A stretch of 24,866 bases of DNA from Methylotenera_A sp044222005 (GTDB taxonomy: Bacteria > Pseudomonadota > Gammaproteobacteria > Burkholderiales > Methylophilaceae): NCBI GenBank assembly GCA_044222005.1, contig JBGANY010000019.1:1-24866 (forward strand), given 5' to 3'. The first letter of the stretch is position 1. Each line of letters begins with the position of its first letter. This document shows, one piece after another, positions 14,722 to 22,507 of this stretch. The translations under genes and the position numbers were made by a program. The notes under the pieces were generated by a model, which had not been told where the DNA came from, did no database searches, and saw only the letters and a list, made by a program, of their open reading frames with translations.

Positions 14722-14750
14722 TTTATATGTTACAAATTGTAAAAAGTCAA
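14722..14750 (-). promoter_or_regulatory. Sigma-70 promoter of the cold-shock gene
   Basis: On the minus strand TTGACT (14750-14745) and TATAAA (14727-14722) are separated by exactly 17 bases, each matching its consensus at five of six positions. The predicted start near 14715 gives an untranslated leader of about 110 bases. Confidence 0.8.
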
Positions 14751-14878
14751 GCGCATTTTGGCTGTGTTGCTTAAATCGCAACCTGTTTTGTTGTATATCG
14801 ATTGAATTTATTAAAAAAAGATGCATTATCTTTACAAAAAAAAAGTTAAAGTGCATTATTACATCAAACTAAAATATT

Positions 14879-14906
14879 GTTTAACTACAATAGTTTAACT
14901 ACAATA
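14879..14906 (+). repeat. 14-bp perfect tandem repeat carrying the likely pilB -10 element
   Basis: GTTTAACTACAATA occurs twice head to tail (14879-14892 and 14893-14906). Each copy contains TACAAT, five of six for a -10 element. The second (14900-14905) lies 17 bases after TTGTTT (14877-14882), a weak -35. The repeat therefore may have created or doubled the pilB promoter. The expected leader is about 40 bases. Confidence 0.6.
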
Positions 14907-14952
14907 GATAAATAACTAGATTAAAAGTTAAAATACAAGCGAATTATTACCA

Positions 14953-16671
14953 ATGGCTGCTGCCGCAACATCTATAAAACTGAGTGGTCTTGCCCGCATG
15001 CTGGTGCAAGAGAATTTACTCAGCGAAGCTGACGCAACTGCCATTCAGGCACAGGCCAACACGGTAAAAATTCCTTTCATTACCCAGGCCATTACCAGCC
15101 GAAAAGTATCTGCCGAAAAAATAGCGGAAACATCCTCCAGATCGTTTGGGTTTCCATATTTTAACCTGGATGCGTTTAATCCGGATTATCTGCCTCCCAA
15201 ATCCATTGACCTCAAGCTGATGCAATCGAACCGCGTGATTGCATTAAAAAATCAAAATAACGTTTTATTCGTTGCCATCTCCGATCCCACCAATTTGCAC
15301 GCCTTAGACAGCGTGCAGTTCCAGATGGGCATGACCTTGTCTCCCGTGGTGGTGGAAGATGACAAGCTGGGAAAATGGATCGACAGGATCGTTGAATCAA
15401 AAGACACTTCGATGGCGTCGCTTGATACAGAGGGCGACTTTGACCTTGATATGGGCTCCGGTGACGAAGCTGCCGAAGCTGAAAACACCCAGGAAGTTGA
15501 CGATGCGCCTGTCGTTAAGTTTTTAAATAAGATGTTGCTAGACGCCATCAACATGGGCGCGTCTGACCTGCATTTTGAGCCTTATGAAAAGTTTTATCGC
15601 ATCCGCTACCGTGTGGACGGCATTCTAAGAGAAATCGCACAGCCGCCACTGGCGATTAAAGACAAACTGGCTTCGCGCATCAAGGTGATTTCCAATCTGG
15701 ATATTTCTGAAAAACGGATTCCGCAGGATGGCCGCATGAAGCTGGTGCTATCCAAAACCCGCACCATCGATTTTCGCGTGAGCACCTTGCCGCTCATTCA
15801 CGGCGAAAAAATCGTGATGCGTATTCTGGACCCTACCAGCGCAACCTTGGGCATTGAGGCGCTGGGTTACGAGCCAGAACAGCAAAAAGCGCTTTTGCAC
15901 GCTGTAAGCCGCCCCTATGGCCTGGTACTGGTCACCGGGCCGACCGGTTCCGGTAAAACCGTGTCGCTTTATACCTGCTTGAATATCCTCAACAATCCGG
16001 GCGTGAATATCGCCACCGCAGAAGACCCATGCGAGATTCCGCTGGCGGGTATTAATCAGGTAAACGTAAACGATAAGCAAGGCCTCACGTTTGCCGCTGC
16101 GCTCAAGTCCTTCTTGCGGCAGGATCCTGACATCATCATGATCGGCGAGATCCGTGACCTGGAAACCGCTGACATGGCGATTAAGGCCGCTTCTACTGGC
16201 CATATGGTGCTGTCCACCCTGCATACCAACGATGCTCCCGCCACGCTGACCCGCTTGATGAATATGGGCGTTGCACCATTTAACATCGCCTCGGCTGTAT
16301 CGTTAATCACCGCCCAGCGTCTGGCACGCCGTTTATGCAAGAATTGTAAAGTGCCGGTCGAAATTCCCAAAGAAGCGCTGCTTGAAGTAGGGTTTATTGA
16401 GGAAGACTTTAAGGAAAAATTTCAGCTGTACGGCCCTAAAGAAGGCGGTTGTGAGTTGTGCAATGGCGGCTACAAGGGGCGCGTCGGGATTTATCAGGTA
16501 ATGCCCGTTACCGATGCGATTAGCCGCATTATCATGAAGCATGGCACGGCGCATGATATTGCAGACCAGGCAAAAGCAGAGGGCGTGAATGATTTACGTC
16601 GCTCCGGTATTTTAAAAGCTAAACAAGGCCTGACTTCGATTGAAGAAGTTGAGGCGGTTACTAATGAATAA
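14953..16671 (+). CDS. pilB: Type IV pilus assembly ATPase PilB
   Basis: This 572-residue cytoplasmic hexameric motor powers pilus extension. Residues about 10-150 are the MshEN/T2SSE N-terminal domain. The ATPase domain has Walker A GPTGSGKT (329-336, Lys335), an Asp box before it, and Walker B DPDIIMIGEIRD with catalytic Glu399. The zinc-binding tetracysteine of GspE/PilB proteins is complete: Cys462, Cys465, Cys500 and Cys503. The Cys motif and full N-domain separate it from the retraction ATPase PilT. The ATG at 14953 has no Shine-Dalgarno sequence, but the protein start SIKLSGLARMLVQENLLSE is typical. pilC follows after 88 bases. Confidence 0.97.
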   Translation: MAAAATSIKLSGLARMLVQENLLSEADATAIQAQANTVKIPFITQAITSRKVSAEKIAETSSRSFGFPYFNLDAFNPDYLPPKSIDLKLMQSNRVIALKNQNNVLFVAISDPTNLHALDSVQFQMGMTLSPVVVEDDKLGKWIDRIVESKDTSMASLDTEGDFDLDMGSGDEAAEAENTQEVDDAPVVKFLNKMLLDAINMGASDLHFEPYEKFYRIRYRVDGILREIAQPPLAIKDKLASRIKVISNLDISEKRIPQDGRMKLVLSKTRTIDFRVSTLPLIHGEKIVMRILDPTSATLGIEALGYEPEQQKALLHAVSRPYGLVLVTGPTGSGKTVSLYTCLNILNNPGVNIATAEDPCEIPLAGINQVNVNDKQGLTFAAALKSFLRQDPDIIMIGEIRDLETADMAIKAASTGHMVLSTLHTNDAPATLTRLMNMGVAPFNIASAVSLITAQRLARRLCKNCKVPVEIPKEALLEVGFIEEDFKEKFQLYGPKEGGCELCNGGYKGRVGIYQVMPVTDAISRIIMKHGTAHDIADQAKAEGVNDLRRSGILKAKQGLTSIEEVEAVTNE

Positions 16672-16759
16672 AAGTTCAATGAGTAACCAGCACTTAAATA
16701 TTTCGATACCAGATTGTTACCTGCTTTTGGTAACCGCATATTTAAATTAAGGATTTAAT

Positions 16760-17971
16760 ATGGCCGCAGGCGCTACGAAACAATTCACCTACCTTTGGGA
16801 AGGTAAAGACAAAAAAGGCAAAGTCATTAAGGGCGAGATGCGCGCAGCAGGTGAATCGTTTGTGGGCGCCACACTTCGCCGCCAGGGCATCACGGTTACC
16901 AAGGTTAAAAAACAGAGCTCTTTTGCCAACAAAGGCAAGATTACCGATAAAGACATCACACTATTTACACGTCAGCTCGCCACCATGATGAAAGCCGGCG
17001 TACCACTGCTACAGGCTTTTGATATTGTGGGCAAGGGTCACAGCAATCCTGCAGTAGCAAAGCTGTTAGGGGATATCAAAGCGGATGTAGAAACAGGAAG
17101 CAGCCTCAGCACCTCTTTCCGCAAGTACCCGCTTTATTTTGACAATTTGTTCTGCAACTTGGTCGGCGCGGGCGAGCAGGCAGGTATTCTGGATTCGTTA
17201 CTGGATCGACTAGCCACTTATAAAGAAAAAATTCAGGCCATTAAAGGCAAAATTAAGTCAGCATTGTTTTACCCGATTTCAATTATTGTGGTGGCGTTTG
17301 TGATCACTGCAGTGATTATGATTTTCGTCATCCCCGCGTTTAAGGAACTTTTCACCAGCTTTGGTGCCGACTTGCCAGGACCTACCCTGGCTGTAATGGC
17401 CATTTCGGACATTTTCGTAGAATGGTGGTGGGCAATTTTCGGCTCAATTGGCTTTGGGTTATGGTTCTTCTTCTACACATGGAAGCGCTCTGAAAAAATG
17501 CAGGCCACTATGGACAGACTGCTGCTTAAGCTGCCTATTTTTGGCGAAATTATTCGCAAGGCAACAATTGCGCGTTTTGCACGCACATTATCCACCATGT
17601 TCGCTGCCGGCGTACCTCTGGTGGAAGCTCTGGATTCCGTAGCAGGCGCCGCCGGTAATCGCGTGTATTATGATGCCACCAAAAGAATTCAAAGCGAAAT
17701 CAGCACAGGTACCAGCCTAACTGTGGCCATGCAGAATGCAGAAGTATTTCCGAATATGGTGTTACAGATGACAGCGATTGGCGAAGAATCCGGCGCGCTG
17801 GATTCGATGCTAAGCAAGGTGGCCGATTTCTTTGAAGCTGAAGTTGATGATGCAGTTGATGCGATGTCCAGTCTGATGGAACCTATTATTATGGTGGTGC
17901 TGGGCGTACTGATTGGCGGCTTGGTCGTTGCCATGTATTTACCGATATTCAAGTTAGGCTCAGTGGTTTAA
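16760..17971 (+). CDS. pilC: Type IV pilus inner-membrane platform protein PilC
   Basis: This 403-residue polytopic protein is the inner-membrane platform on which PilB acts to add pilin subunits. Two T2SSF repeats are clear (about 70-193 and 272-394), each with the pattern TRQLATMMKAGVPL or ARTLSTMFAAGVPL followed by GEQAG or GEESG. Three membrane segments lie at about 169-192, 221-241 and 374-397. AAGGAT lies about eight bases before the start. The usual third gene of the set, the prepilin peptidase pilD, does not follow; the next gene is on the other strand, so PilD must be encoded elsewhere. Confidence 0.97.
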   Translation: MAAGATKQFTYLWEGKDKKGKVIKGEMRAAGESFVGATLRRQGITVTKVKKQSSFANKGKITDKDITLFTRQLATMMKAGVPLLQAFDIVGKGHSNPAVAKLLGDIKADVETGSSLSTSFRKYPLYFDNLFCNLVGAGEQAGILDSLLDRLATYKEKIQAIKGKIKSALFYPISIIVVAFVITAVIMIFVIPAFKELFTSFGADLPGPTLAVMAISDIFVEWWWAIFGSIGFGLWFFFYTWKRSEKMQATMDRLLLKLPIFGEIIRKATIARFARTLSTMFAAGVPLVEALDSVAGAAGNRVYYDATKRIQSEISTGTSLTVAMQNAEVFPNMVLQMTAIGEESGALDSMLSKVADFFEAEVDDAVDAMSSLMEPIIMVVLGVLIGGLVVAMYLPIFKLGSVV

Positions 17972-18011
17972 ACTCGTATGGAGTTATTTAACCTGATTGT
18001 GGCTCAACAAC

Positions 18012-18045
18012 AAGCTGAAATACCGTGAGGTATTTTAGCTTTTTT
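18012..18045 (+). terminator. Terminator after pilC
   Basis: A 13-bp stem (18012-18024 with 18029-18041, one G-T pair, loop GTGA) is followed by a T-run ending at 18045. It closes the pilBC transcript 40 bases after the stop. On the opposite strand it has only a weak T-rich tail. Confidence 0.9.
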
Positions 18046-18057
18046 ACATTTCAACAG

Positions 18058-18792
18058 CTATTTTTTTACTGCCGCCTGCATATATTTCTCGATTTCTTTG
18101 TAGGGCTGAGCGCCCATCATTCGCCTGCCATCAGCAAAAATCAGTGTTGGTGTGCTTGTCACGCCTATTTTTCTGGCCAACTCGCCCACACGCTCTAAAG
18201 GCACTTCACAATTAGCAGCAGATGCAGGCAATTTGTTGTTAAATATCCAGTCATTCCAGGCTTTTACACGGTTGCTTGCACACCAGATTGATTTGGATTT
18301 ATTGGCTGCATCAGGATGTAACTGCTCAATAGGATACAAAAATGTATAAATCGTCACATCGCTGATATTGCTCAATTCATTCTGTTCCAGGCGTTTGCAG
18401 TAAGGGCAGTCTACGTCAGAGAACACCACCAGCTTGCGGCTGCCGTTGCCTTTCACGACTTTAATCGCTTGATCCAGCGGCAGGCTATTAAAATCGATTT
18501 TTGTCAATTCCTCCAGGCGCTCACCAGTCACATCTTTTTTGGTTTTAGGATCGACCAGACGACCCTCCGCGATTAAAAACGTGAGTTTTTCATCGGTATA
18601 CACGATTTGCCCGCCCATAAATACTTCATACAATCCGGAATAAGGCGTTTTAACGACGCTTTCAACTTTAAACTTCGGGTACGCTGCTTCAATGGCTTTT
18701 TTCAGGCTGGCTTCGTCCGCAACTGCGAATTGACTGCTAAGTAATAAAGACCATACAGCCCATTGTTTTAGATTTATCTGTTTTAATTTCAT
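18058..18792 (-). CDS. dsbC: Thiol:disulfide interchange protein DsbC
   Basis: This 244-residue periplasmic disulfide isomerase has a signal peptide of about 25 residues ending at AVA. Residues about 26-85 form the DsbC-type dimerisation domain. The thioredoxin domain has the active site DVDCPYCKRLE (Cys129, Cys132) and the cis-proline loop TSTPTLIF. A second cysteine pair, in SIWCAS and AANCEV, matches the structural disulfide of DsbC. The frame opens at a TTG at 18822, but ATG 18792 gives a normal signal peptide. It lies 22 bases after the hydroxylase gene, as the last gene of the long minus-strand run. Disulfide-containing exported proteins such as PilA are plausible clients. Confidence 0.94.
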   Translation of the reverse strand: MKLKQINLKQWAVWSLLLSSQFAVADEASLKKAIEAAYPKFKVESVVKTPYSGLYEVFMGGQIVYTDEKLTFLIAEGRLVDPKTKKDVTGERLEELTKIDFNSLPLDQAIKVVKGNGSRKLVVFSDVDCPYCKRLEQNELSNISDVTIYTFLYPIEQLHPDAANKSKSIWCASNRVKAWNDWIFNNKLPASAANCEVPLERVGELARKIGVTSTPTLIFADGRRMMGAQPYKEIEKYMQAAVKK

Positions 18793-18814
18793 TTTCTGGT
18801 TTCCATTCAGGAGT

Positions 18815-19999
18815 TTATGCAACAGCTTGTTGTATTAATAGTTTTTTGATTGTCGCTTGATGATTAAGTTGCCTCAGTCCCCAATGCGTCCATTTTGTTA
18901 CTAAATTAATGTCACTTGCAAACAACTCATCCAGACCTGTCGTCAGTGCGTTCATTGTAACAATATCTGCCTGCCGGCTACGCTCATATTTGCGTAAAAA
19001 AGTGGTTTCACCAATATCCTGCAATGCATGCGTGGTCGACACCAAGCTTTCCAGTTGCATCACGTCTCTAAAGCCCAAGTTCACACCTTGTCCCGCCATT
19101 GGGTGGACCTGGTGCGCCGCATCGCCCATCAATGCAACCCGCTCCGCAATGAGTTGCACCGCAGTTTGCTGATTCAGCCTGAACGACAGCGTCTTGCCTA
19201 CAGGGCTCAAGATGCCAAGCGTATGTCGGGACTGCGTTTCCACTTTTTGCGCCAACTCGTCACTCGACAATGTTAACAGTTCGTTCGCGCTTTCGGTTGA
19301 CACAGACCATACCATCGAGACATATTTCTCCGGCAAAGGCAATAAAGCCAAGGTTTCATGCGGCGCAAACCATTGCCTTGCAACATATTGATGACTCTTT
19401 TCAGCTAAAAAATTCGCCACAATCGCAGTCTGGTGAAAATCCCTCTGCTTAAGCGCAATATCGGCTTGCTGCCGCACCCATGAATTGACGCCATCTGCCG
19501 CAATGATCAACTTTGCGGAAATTTCAGCCCCATTTTCCAGGCCAAGCCAAATGTGCTCTTGCCTATTCTCGATATATTTGCACTTTGCCTCTGTGATCAC
19601 AGTCACACCCAAGGCATTAACTTGTTGCCATAACGCATACATCAGGTTCCGGCTTTCAACTATCACGCCCAATTTAGGCAAATTGGCATCATGATCTGCC
19701 AGCACTAGCGGATTCGCACTAGCTTCACCCCATAAATGCATGGCATGAATATCATTAACGCGCGTTAAATCCACCACCGCCCATACATCCAGCGCCTGCA
19801 GCCATGACACTGTACCCGGCGTTAACGCATAAATGCGCTCATCCCAAGGCTGATGTTTTTCGATTATCGGTTTTTTTGCATCGATTAGCACAACTTTTCT
19901 ATTCTGCTTTGCAAATGCAACCGCCGCCGCAAGTCCCACCAGGCCGGCGCCCACCACGATAATATCTGCATTCTGCGTTTGATTAATAGACTGAGTCAT
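18815..19999 (-). CDS. UbiH/UbiF/COQ6-family FAD monooxygenase, second ubiquinone hydroxylase
   Basis: This 394-residue flavoprotein hydroxylates the aromatic ring of ubiquinone precursors. IIVVGAGLVGLAAAVAFA is the FAD-binding Rossmann start, DERIYALTPGT is the family's DxR region, and MGDAAHQVHPMAGQGVNLGFRD is the second FAD motif. It differs from UbiH in having GDAAH instead of GNAAQ, which resembles UbiI, UbiF or UbiM. The position hydroxylated (C1, C5 or C6) cannot be assigned from this. It follows ubiH after five bases, so the two enzymes are made together, and dsbC follows 22 bases later. Confidence 0.9.
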   Translation of the reverse strand: MTQSINQTQNADIIVVGAGLVGLAAAVAFAKQNRKVVLIDAKKPIIEKHQPWDERIYALTPGTVSWLQALDVWAVVDLTRVNDIHAMHLWGEASANPLVLADHDANLPKLGVIVESRNLMYALWQQVNALGVTVITEAKCKYIENRQEHIWLGLENGAEISAKLIIAADGVNSWVRQQADIALKQRDFHQTAIVANFLAEKSHQYVARQWFAPHETLALLPLPEKYVSMVWSVSTESANELLTLSSDELAQKVETQSRHTLGILSPVGKTLSFRLNQQTAVQLIAERVALMGDAAHQVHPMAGQGVNLGFRDVMQLESLVSTTHALQDIGETTFLRKYERSRQADIVTMNALTTGLDELFASDINLVTKWTHWGLRQLNHQATIKKLLIQQAVA

Positions 20000-20004
20000 T
20001 ATTC

Positions 20005-21177
20005 TTATTTACCGAAACTCATCTTGCCCACCAAAAAACTTTTGGCGGGCTTCAATAATTCCAGAACACCAAGCCCGGCACCACGCAAGGCCGACGCGCC
20101 AATCACATCGTTAGAAAACACATTCACCAAAAAATCGGTAAATAAAATTCCGCCGCGTGTGTCGCGCCTGCGCTGCTGACTGTAAAGACTCAACATCTCC
20201 GCACTTCCCTGCTGGCCTGGTGATGCGCTTACAATCAAATCCGCGAGCGTCCATGAATCCCGCATGCCAACATTAAACCCCTGCCCCGCGACCGGGTGCA
20301 TGGTCTGTGCGGCATTGCCGATCACCACCAGATGCGAGGCGGCAGCCGGCTTCAGTGTGCTCATCCTTAACGGAAAACTTATGCGCTTTTCGATACTTAA
20401 AAATTTGCCGGCACGGTCGCCGAAAGCCTCATGCAATTGCGTCAAAAACATGGCATCATCCAGCGCTAAAAGCGCGTCGATATTTGGTTTCTCGCCTGTC
20501 CATACCAGCGAGAAATCACGCGCTCCATTAGGCAACAAGGCCATGGGGCCTTGCGATGTAAAGCGCTCATAAGCGATATTGCCATGCGGCAGTTCGGCTC
20601 TGACTTTGCTCACCAGCGCATCATGGCCATATTCCTTAGTTTCACGTTCAATGCCCTTTATCCCGCTCAGGCTGCGGCCGCCATCCGCAACCACCAGCAA
20701 TGGGCTGGCAAGCGCTGCTGATTCACCCTGCCGATCGAACATAACCTGTGCATAAGGCTCACCAGGAGCAATTTCTGTAGCTTGCGTTTCATAGAATATA
20801 TTTTCTGAATCGATAACATTATCCAAGGCTTTGGTGATTGCGCCATAGGGCAGCACATAGCCTAGCGCAGGCAGGTTGTGCTCGGCAGCACTTAATCTGG
20901 TGCGGCCAAGTCCGCCGCGTTGCGATATATGAATAGTGTTGATCGCAGCAGCTTCGGCTTCTAAATCATCCCAAACGCCTAGTTTTTCCAATATCAGCCT
21001 GCTGCCGTACGATAGCGCCAATGCCCTCGTATCCTGGTGTGAAGCGCCTTTTGCACGCGCTTCCAGCACAGTGAAAAGCACGCCTTGCTGCTGTAAGGCC
21101 AACGCCAGCACCAAGCCAACCGGGCCGCCGCCTGCAATTACGACATCCTGTTTATCCTGCATTAACATTGCGCTCAC
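20005..21177 (-). CDS. ubiH: 2-octaprenyl-6-methoxyphenol hydroxylase UbiH
   Basis: This 390-residue FAD monooxygenase of ubiquinone synthesis hydroxylates C1 of the ring in E. coli. VVIAGGGPVGLVLALAL binds FAD, DTRALALSYGSRLILEKLG is the family's substrate/NAD(P)H region, and GNAAQTMHPVAGQGFNVGMRD matches the GNAAQ form typical of UbiH. The GTG at 21177 overlaps the pepP stop codon (GTGA), which implies coupled translation. ATG 21168 or 21162 would also give a complete protein. The neighbourhood pepP-ubiH-second hydroxylase is the same as the E. coli pepP-ubiH-ubiI operon. Confidence 0.93.
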   Translation of the reverse strand: MSAMLMQDKQDVVIAGGGPVGLVLALALQQQGVLFTVLEARAKGASHQDTRALALSYGSRLILEKLGVWDDLEAEAAAINTIHISQRGGLGRTRLSAAEHNLPALGYVLPYGAITKALDNVIDSENIFYETQATEIAPGEPYAQVMFDRQGESAALASPLLVVADGGRSLSGIKGIERETKEYGHDALVSKVRAELPHGNIAYERFTSQGPMALLPNGARDFSLVWTGEKPNIDALLALDDAMFLTQLHEAFGDRAGKFLSIEKRISFPLRMSTLKPAAASHLVVIGNAAQTMHPVAGQGFNVGMRDSWTLADLIVSASPGQQGSAEMLSLYSQQRRRDTRGGILFTDFLVNVFSNDVIGASALRGAGLGVLELLKPAKSFLVGKMSFGK

Positions 21178-22484
21178 TGTTCAGCCATCATGGCTTCAAT
21201 ATCCGTCACAGTTTTCACCGCATTTTTGGTCAGCACTTCATTGCCGGTTGTGGTAATCAGCACATCATCTTCGATGCGGATACCGATGTTCCAGAAATGT
21301 TCCGGCACATTCTCAGCGGGGCGCACGTAGCATCCCGGCTCCACCGTCAGCGTATTTCCAGCTTCCAGCAACACCCAGTTGCCTGCTCGATCTTTGTATT
21401 CGCCCGCATCATGCACATCCAGCCCAAGCCAATGCCCGGTACGGTGCATGTAAAACTGACGATAGCTGCCACTCTCCAACACCTCATCCTTGCTGCCTTT
21501 GCAAAGCTTGAAATCAATAAAGCCCTGTATCAGAACATCCAGCGCCGCCTCATGCGGCGTGTTCCAGGAGCTGCCTGGTTTAGCTACATTAATTGCAGCA
21601 TATTGCGCATTGAGCACCAGCTCGTACAAATCCCTTTGCACAGCACTGAACTTGCCATTCACAGGAAAAGTACGCGTAACGTCGGACGCATAGCCATCCA
21701 GCTCGCAACCAGCATCCACCAGCAATAAATCTCCCTCATTCAATGTGCAGTTATTGGCGTTATAGTGCAGCGTACAGGCATTGGCACCACCCGCGACGAT
21801 GCTGGTATAAGCAGGCGACTGCGCGCCGTTGCGATAAAATTCATGCAGGAACTCTGCTTCAATTTCATATTCTTTTTTGTTTGGCTTGGTGAATTTCATC
21901 GCCCGGTTATGCGCCTCAGCGGCGATATTAGCGGAACGGCGCATTAAATCCTGTTCGTAGGACGATTTCACCAAACGCATCACATCGACCAACTGGCGTA
22001 TATCCATTATGTCTAATGGCGCAGAAATGCCGGTACGCACCAGGTCACGCACGGCATTGAGCCAGCCTGCAGTGCGTGCATCCCAGCGCGCATCAGCGCC
22101 CAGGCTGTAAAACAGCTTGGCCTGATTGCTTAAAAGTTTTGGTGCAAGCTCGTCTAATTGGGTAATGCTATAAGTCTCATCAAAACCAAATTCTTTGAGT
22201 GCGCCATCTGGCCCATAGCGAAAGCCGTCCCATATCTCGCGTTCCATGTCTTTATCACGACAAAACAGAATGCTCTTAGGTTTGCTGCCAGCAATTAAAA
22301 CCAGTACCGATTCCGGCTCGGTAAAGCCAGTCAGATAATAAAAATAGCTATCGAAACGGTAGGCATAGTGACTGTCACGGTTACGAACGACTTCCGGCGC
22401 GGTAGGTATGATCGCAATGCCCTCACCCATCTTTTTTAATAGCTGGGCGCGACGCGCTTGAAATTCTTTTACGTTTATATTCAA
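21174..22484 (-). CDS. pepP: Xaa-Pro aminopeptidase PepP
   Basis: This 436-residue cytoplasmic metallopeptidase removes an N-terminal residue in front of proline. The N-terminal domain is followed by the pita-bread catalytic domain. The five metal ligands are all present: Asp257, Asp268, His351, Glu382 and Glu405, matching E. coli Asp260, Asp271, His354, Glu383 and Glu406. His358 is the conserved catalytic His. The start is an unusual TTG at 22484: AGAAGG sits about seven bases upstream, and the next in-frame ATG would delete the conserved beginning. The gene follows the SH3 gene by 23 bases and overlaps ubiH by four. Confidence 0.96.
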   Translation of the reverse strand: MNINVKEFQARRAQLLKKMGEGIAIIPTAPEVVRNRDSHYAYRFDSYFYYLTGFTEPESVLVLIAGSKPKSILFCRDKDMEREIWDGFRYGPDGALKEFGFDETYSITQLDELAPKLLSNQAKLFYSLGADARWDARTAGWLNAVRDLVRTGISAPLDIMDIRQLVDVMRLVKSSYEQDLMRRSANIAAEAHNRAMKFTKPNKKEYEIEAEFLHEFYRNGAQSPAYTSIVAGGANACTLHYNANNCTLNEGDLLLVDAGCELDGYASDVTRTFPVNGKFSAVQRDLYELVLNAQYAAINVAKPGSSWNTPHEAALDVLIQGFIDFKLCKGSKDEVLESGSYRQFYMHRTGHWLGLDVHDAGEYKDRAGNWVLLEAGNTLTVEPGCYVRPAENVPEHFWNIGIRIEDDVLITTTGNEVLTKNAVKTVTDIEAMMAEQ

Positions 22485-22507
22485 TACAACACCTTCTTAG
22501 GTGGCTT

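Larger units (their letters stand above)
14606..14952. other. Intergenic control region between the cold-shock gene and pilB
   Basis: This 347-base AT-rich region separates two divergent genes. The left third is the leader of the cold-shock mRNA, with a GC-rich hairpin GGGG-GCG-CCCC at 14631-14641 about 25 bases before its start codon. The centre has the cold-shock promoter (14722-14750). The right part has a tandem repeat that probably carries the pilB promoter. No additional gene is seen. Confidence 0.7.

Noticed and set aside
16716..16734. Hairpin GTTACC/GGTAAC between pilB and pilC as a terminator
   Set aside because: A six-bp stem without a T-run; the next gene has a strong ribosome binding site, so co-transcription is more likely.
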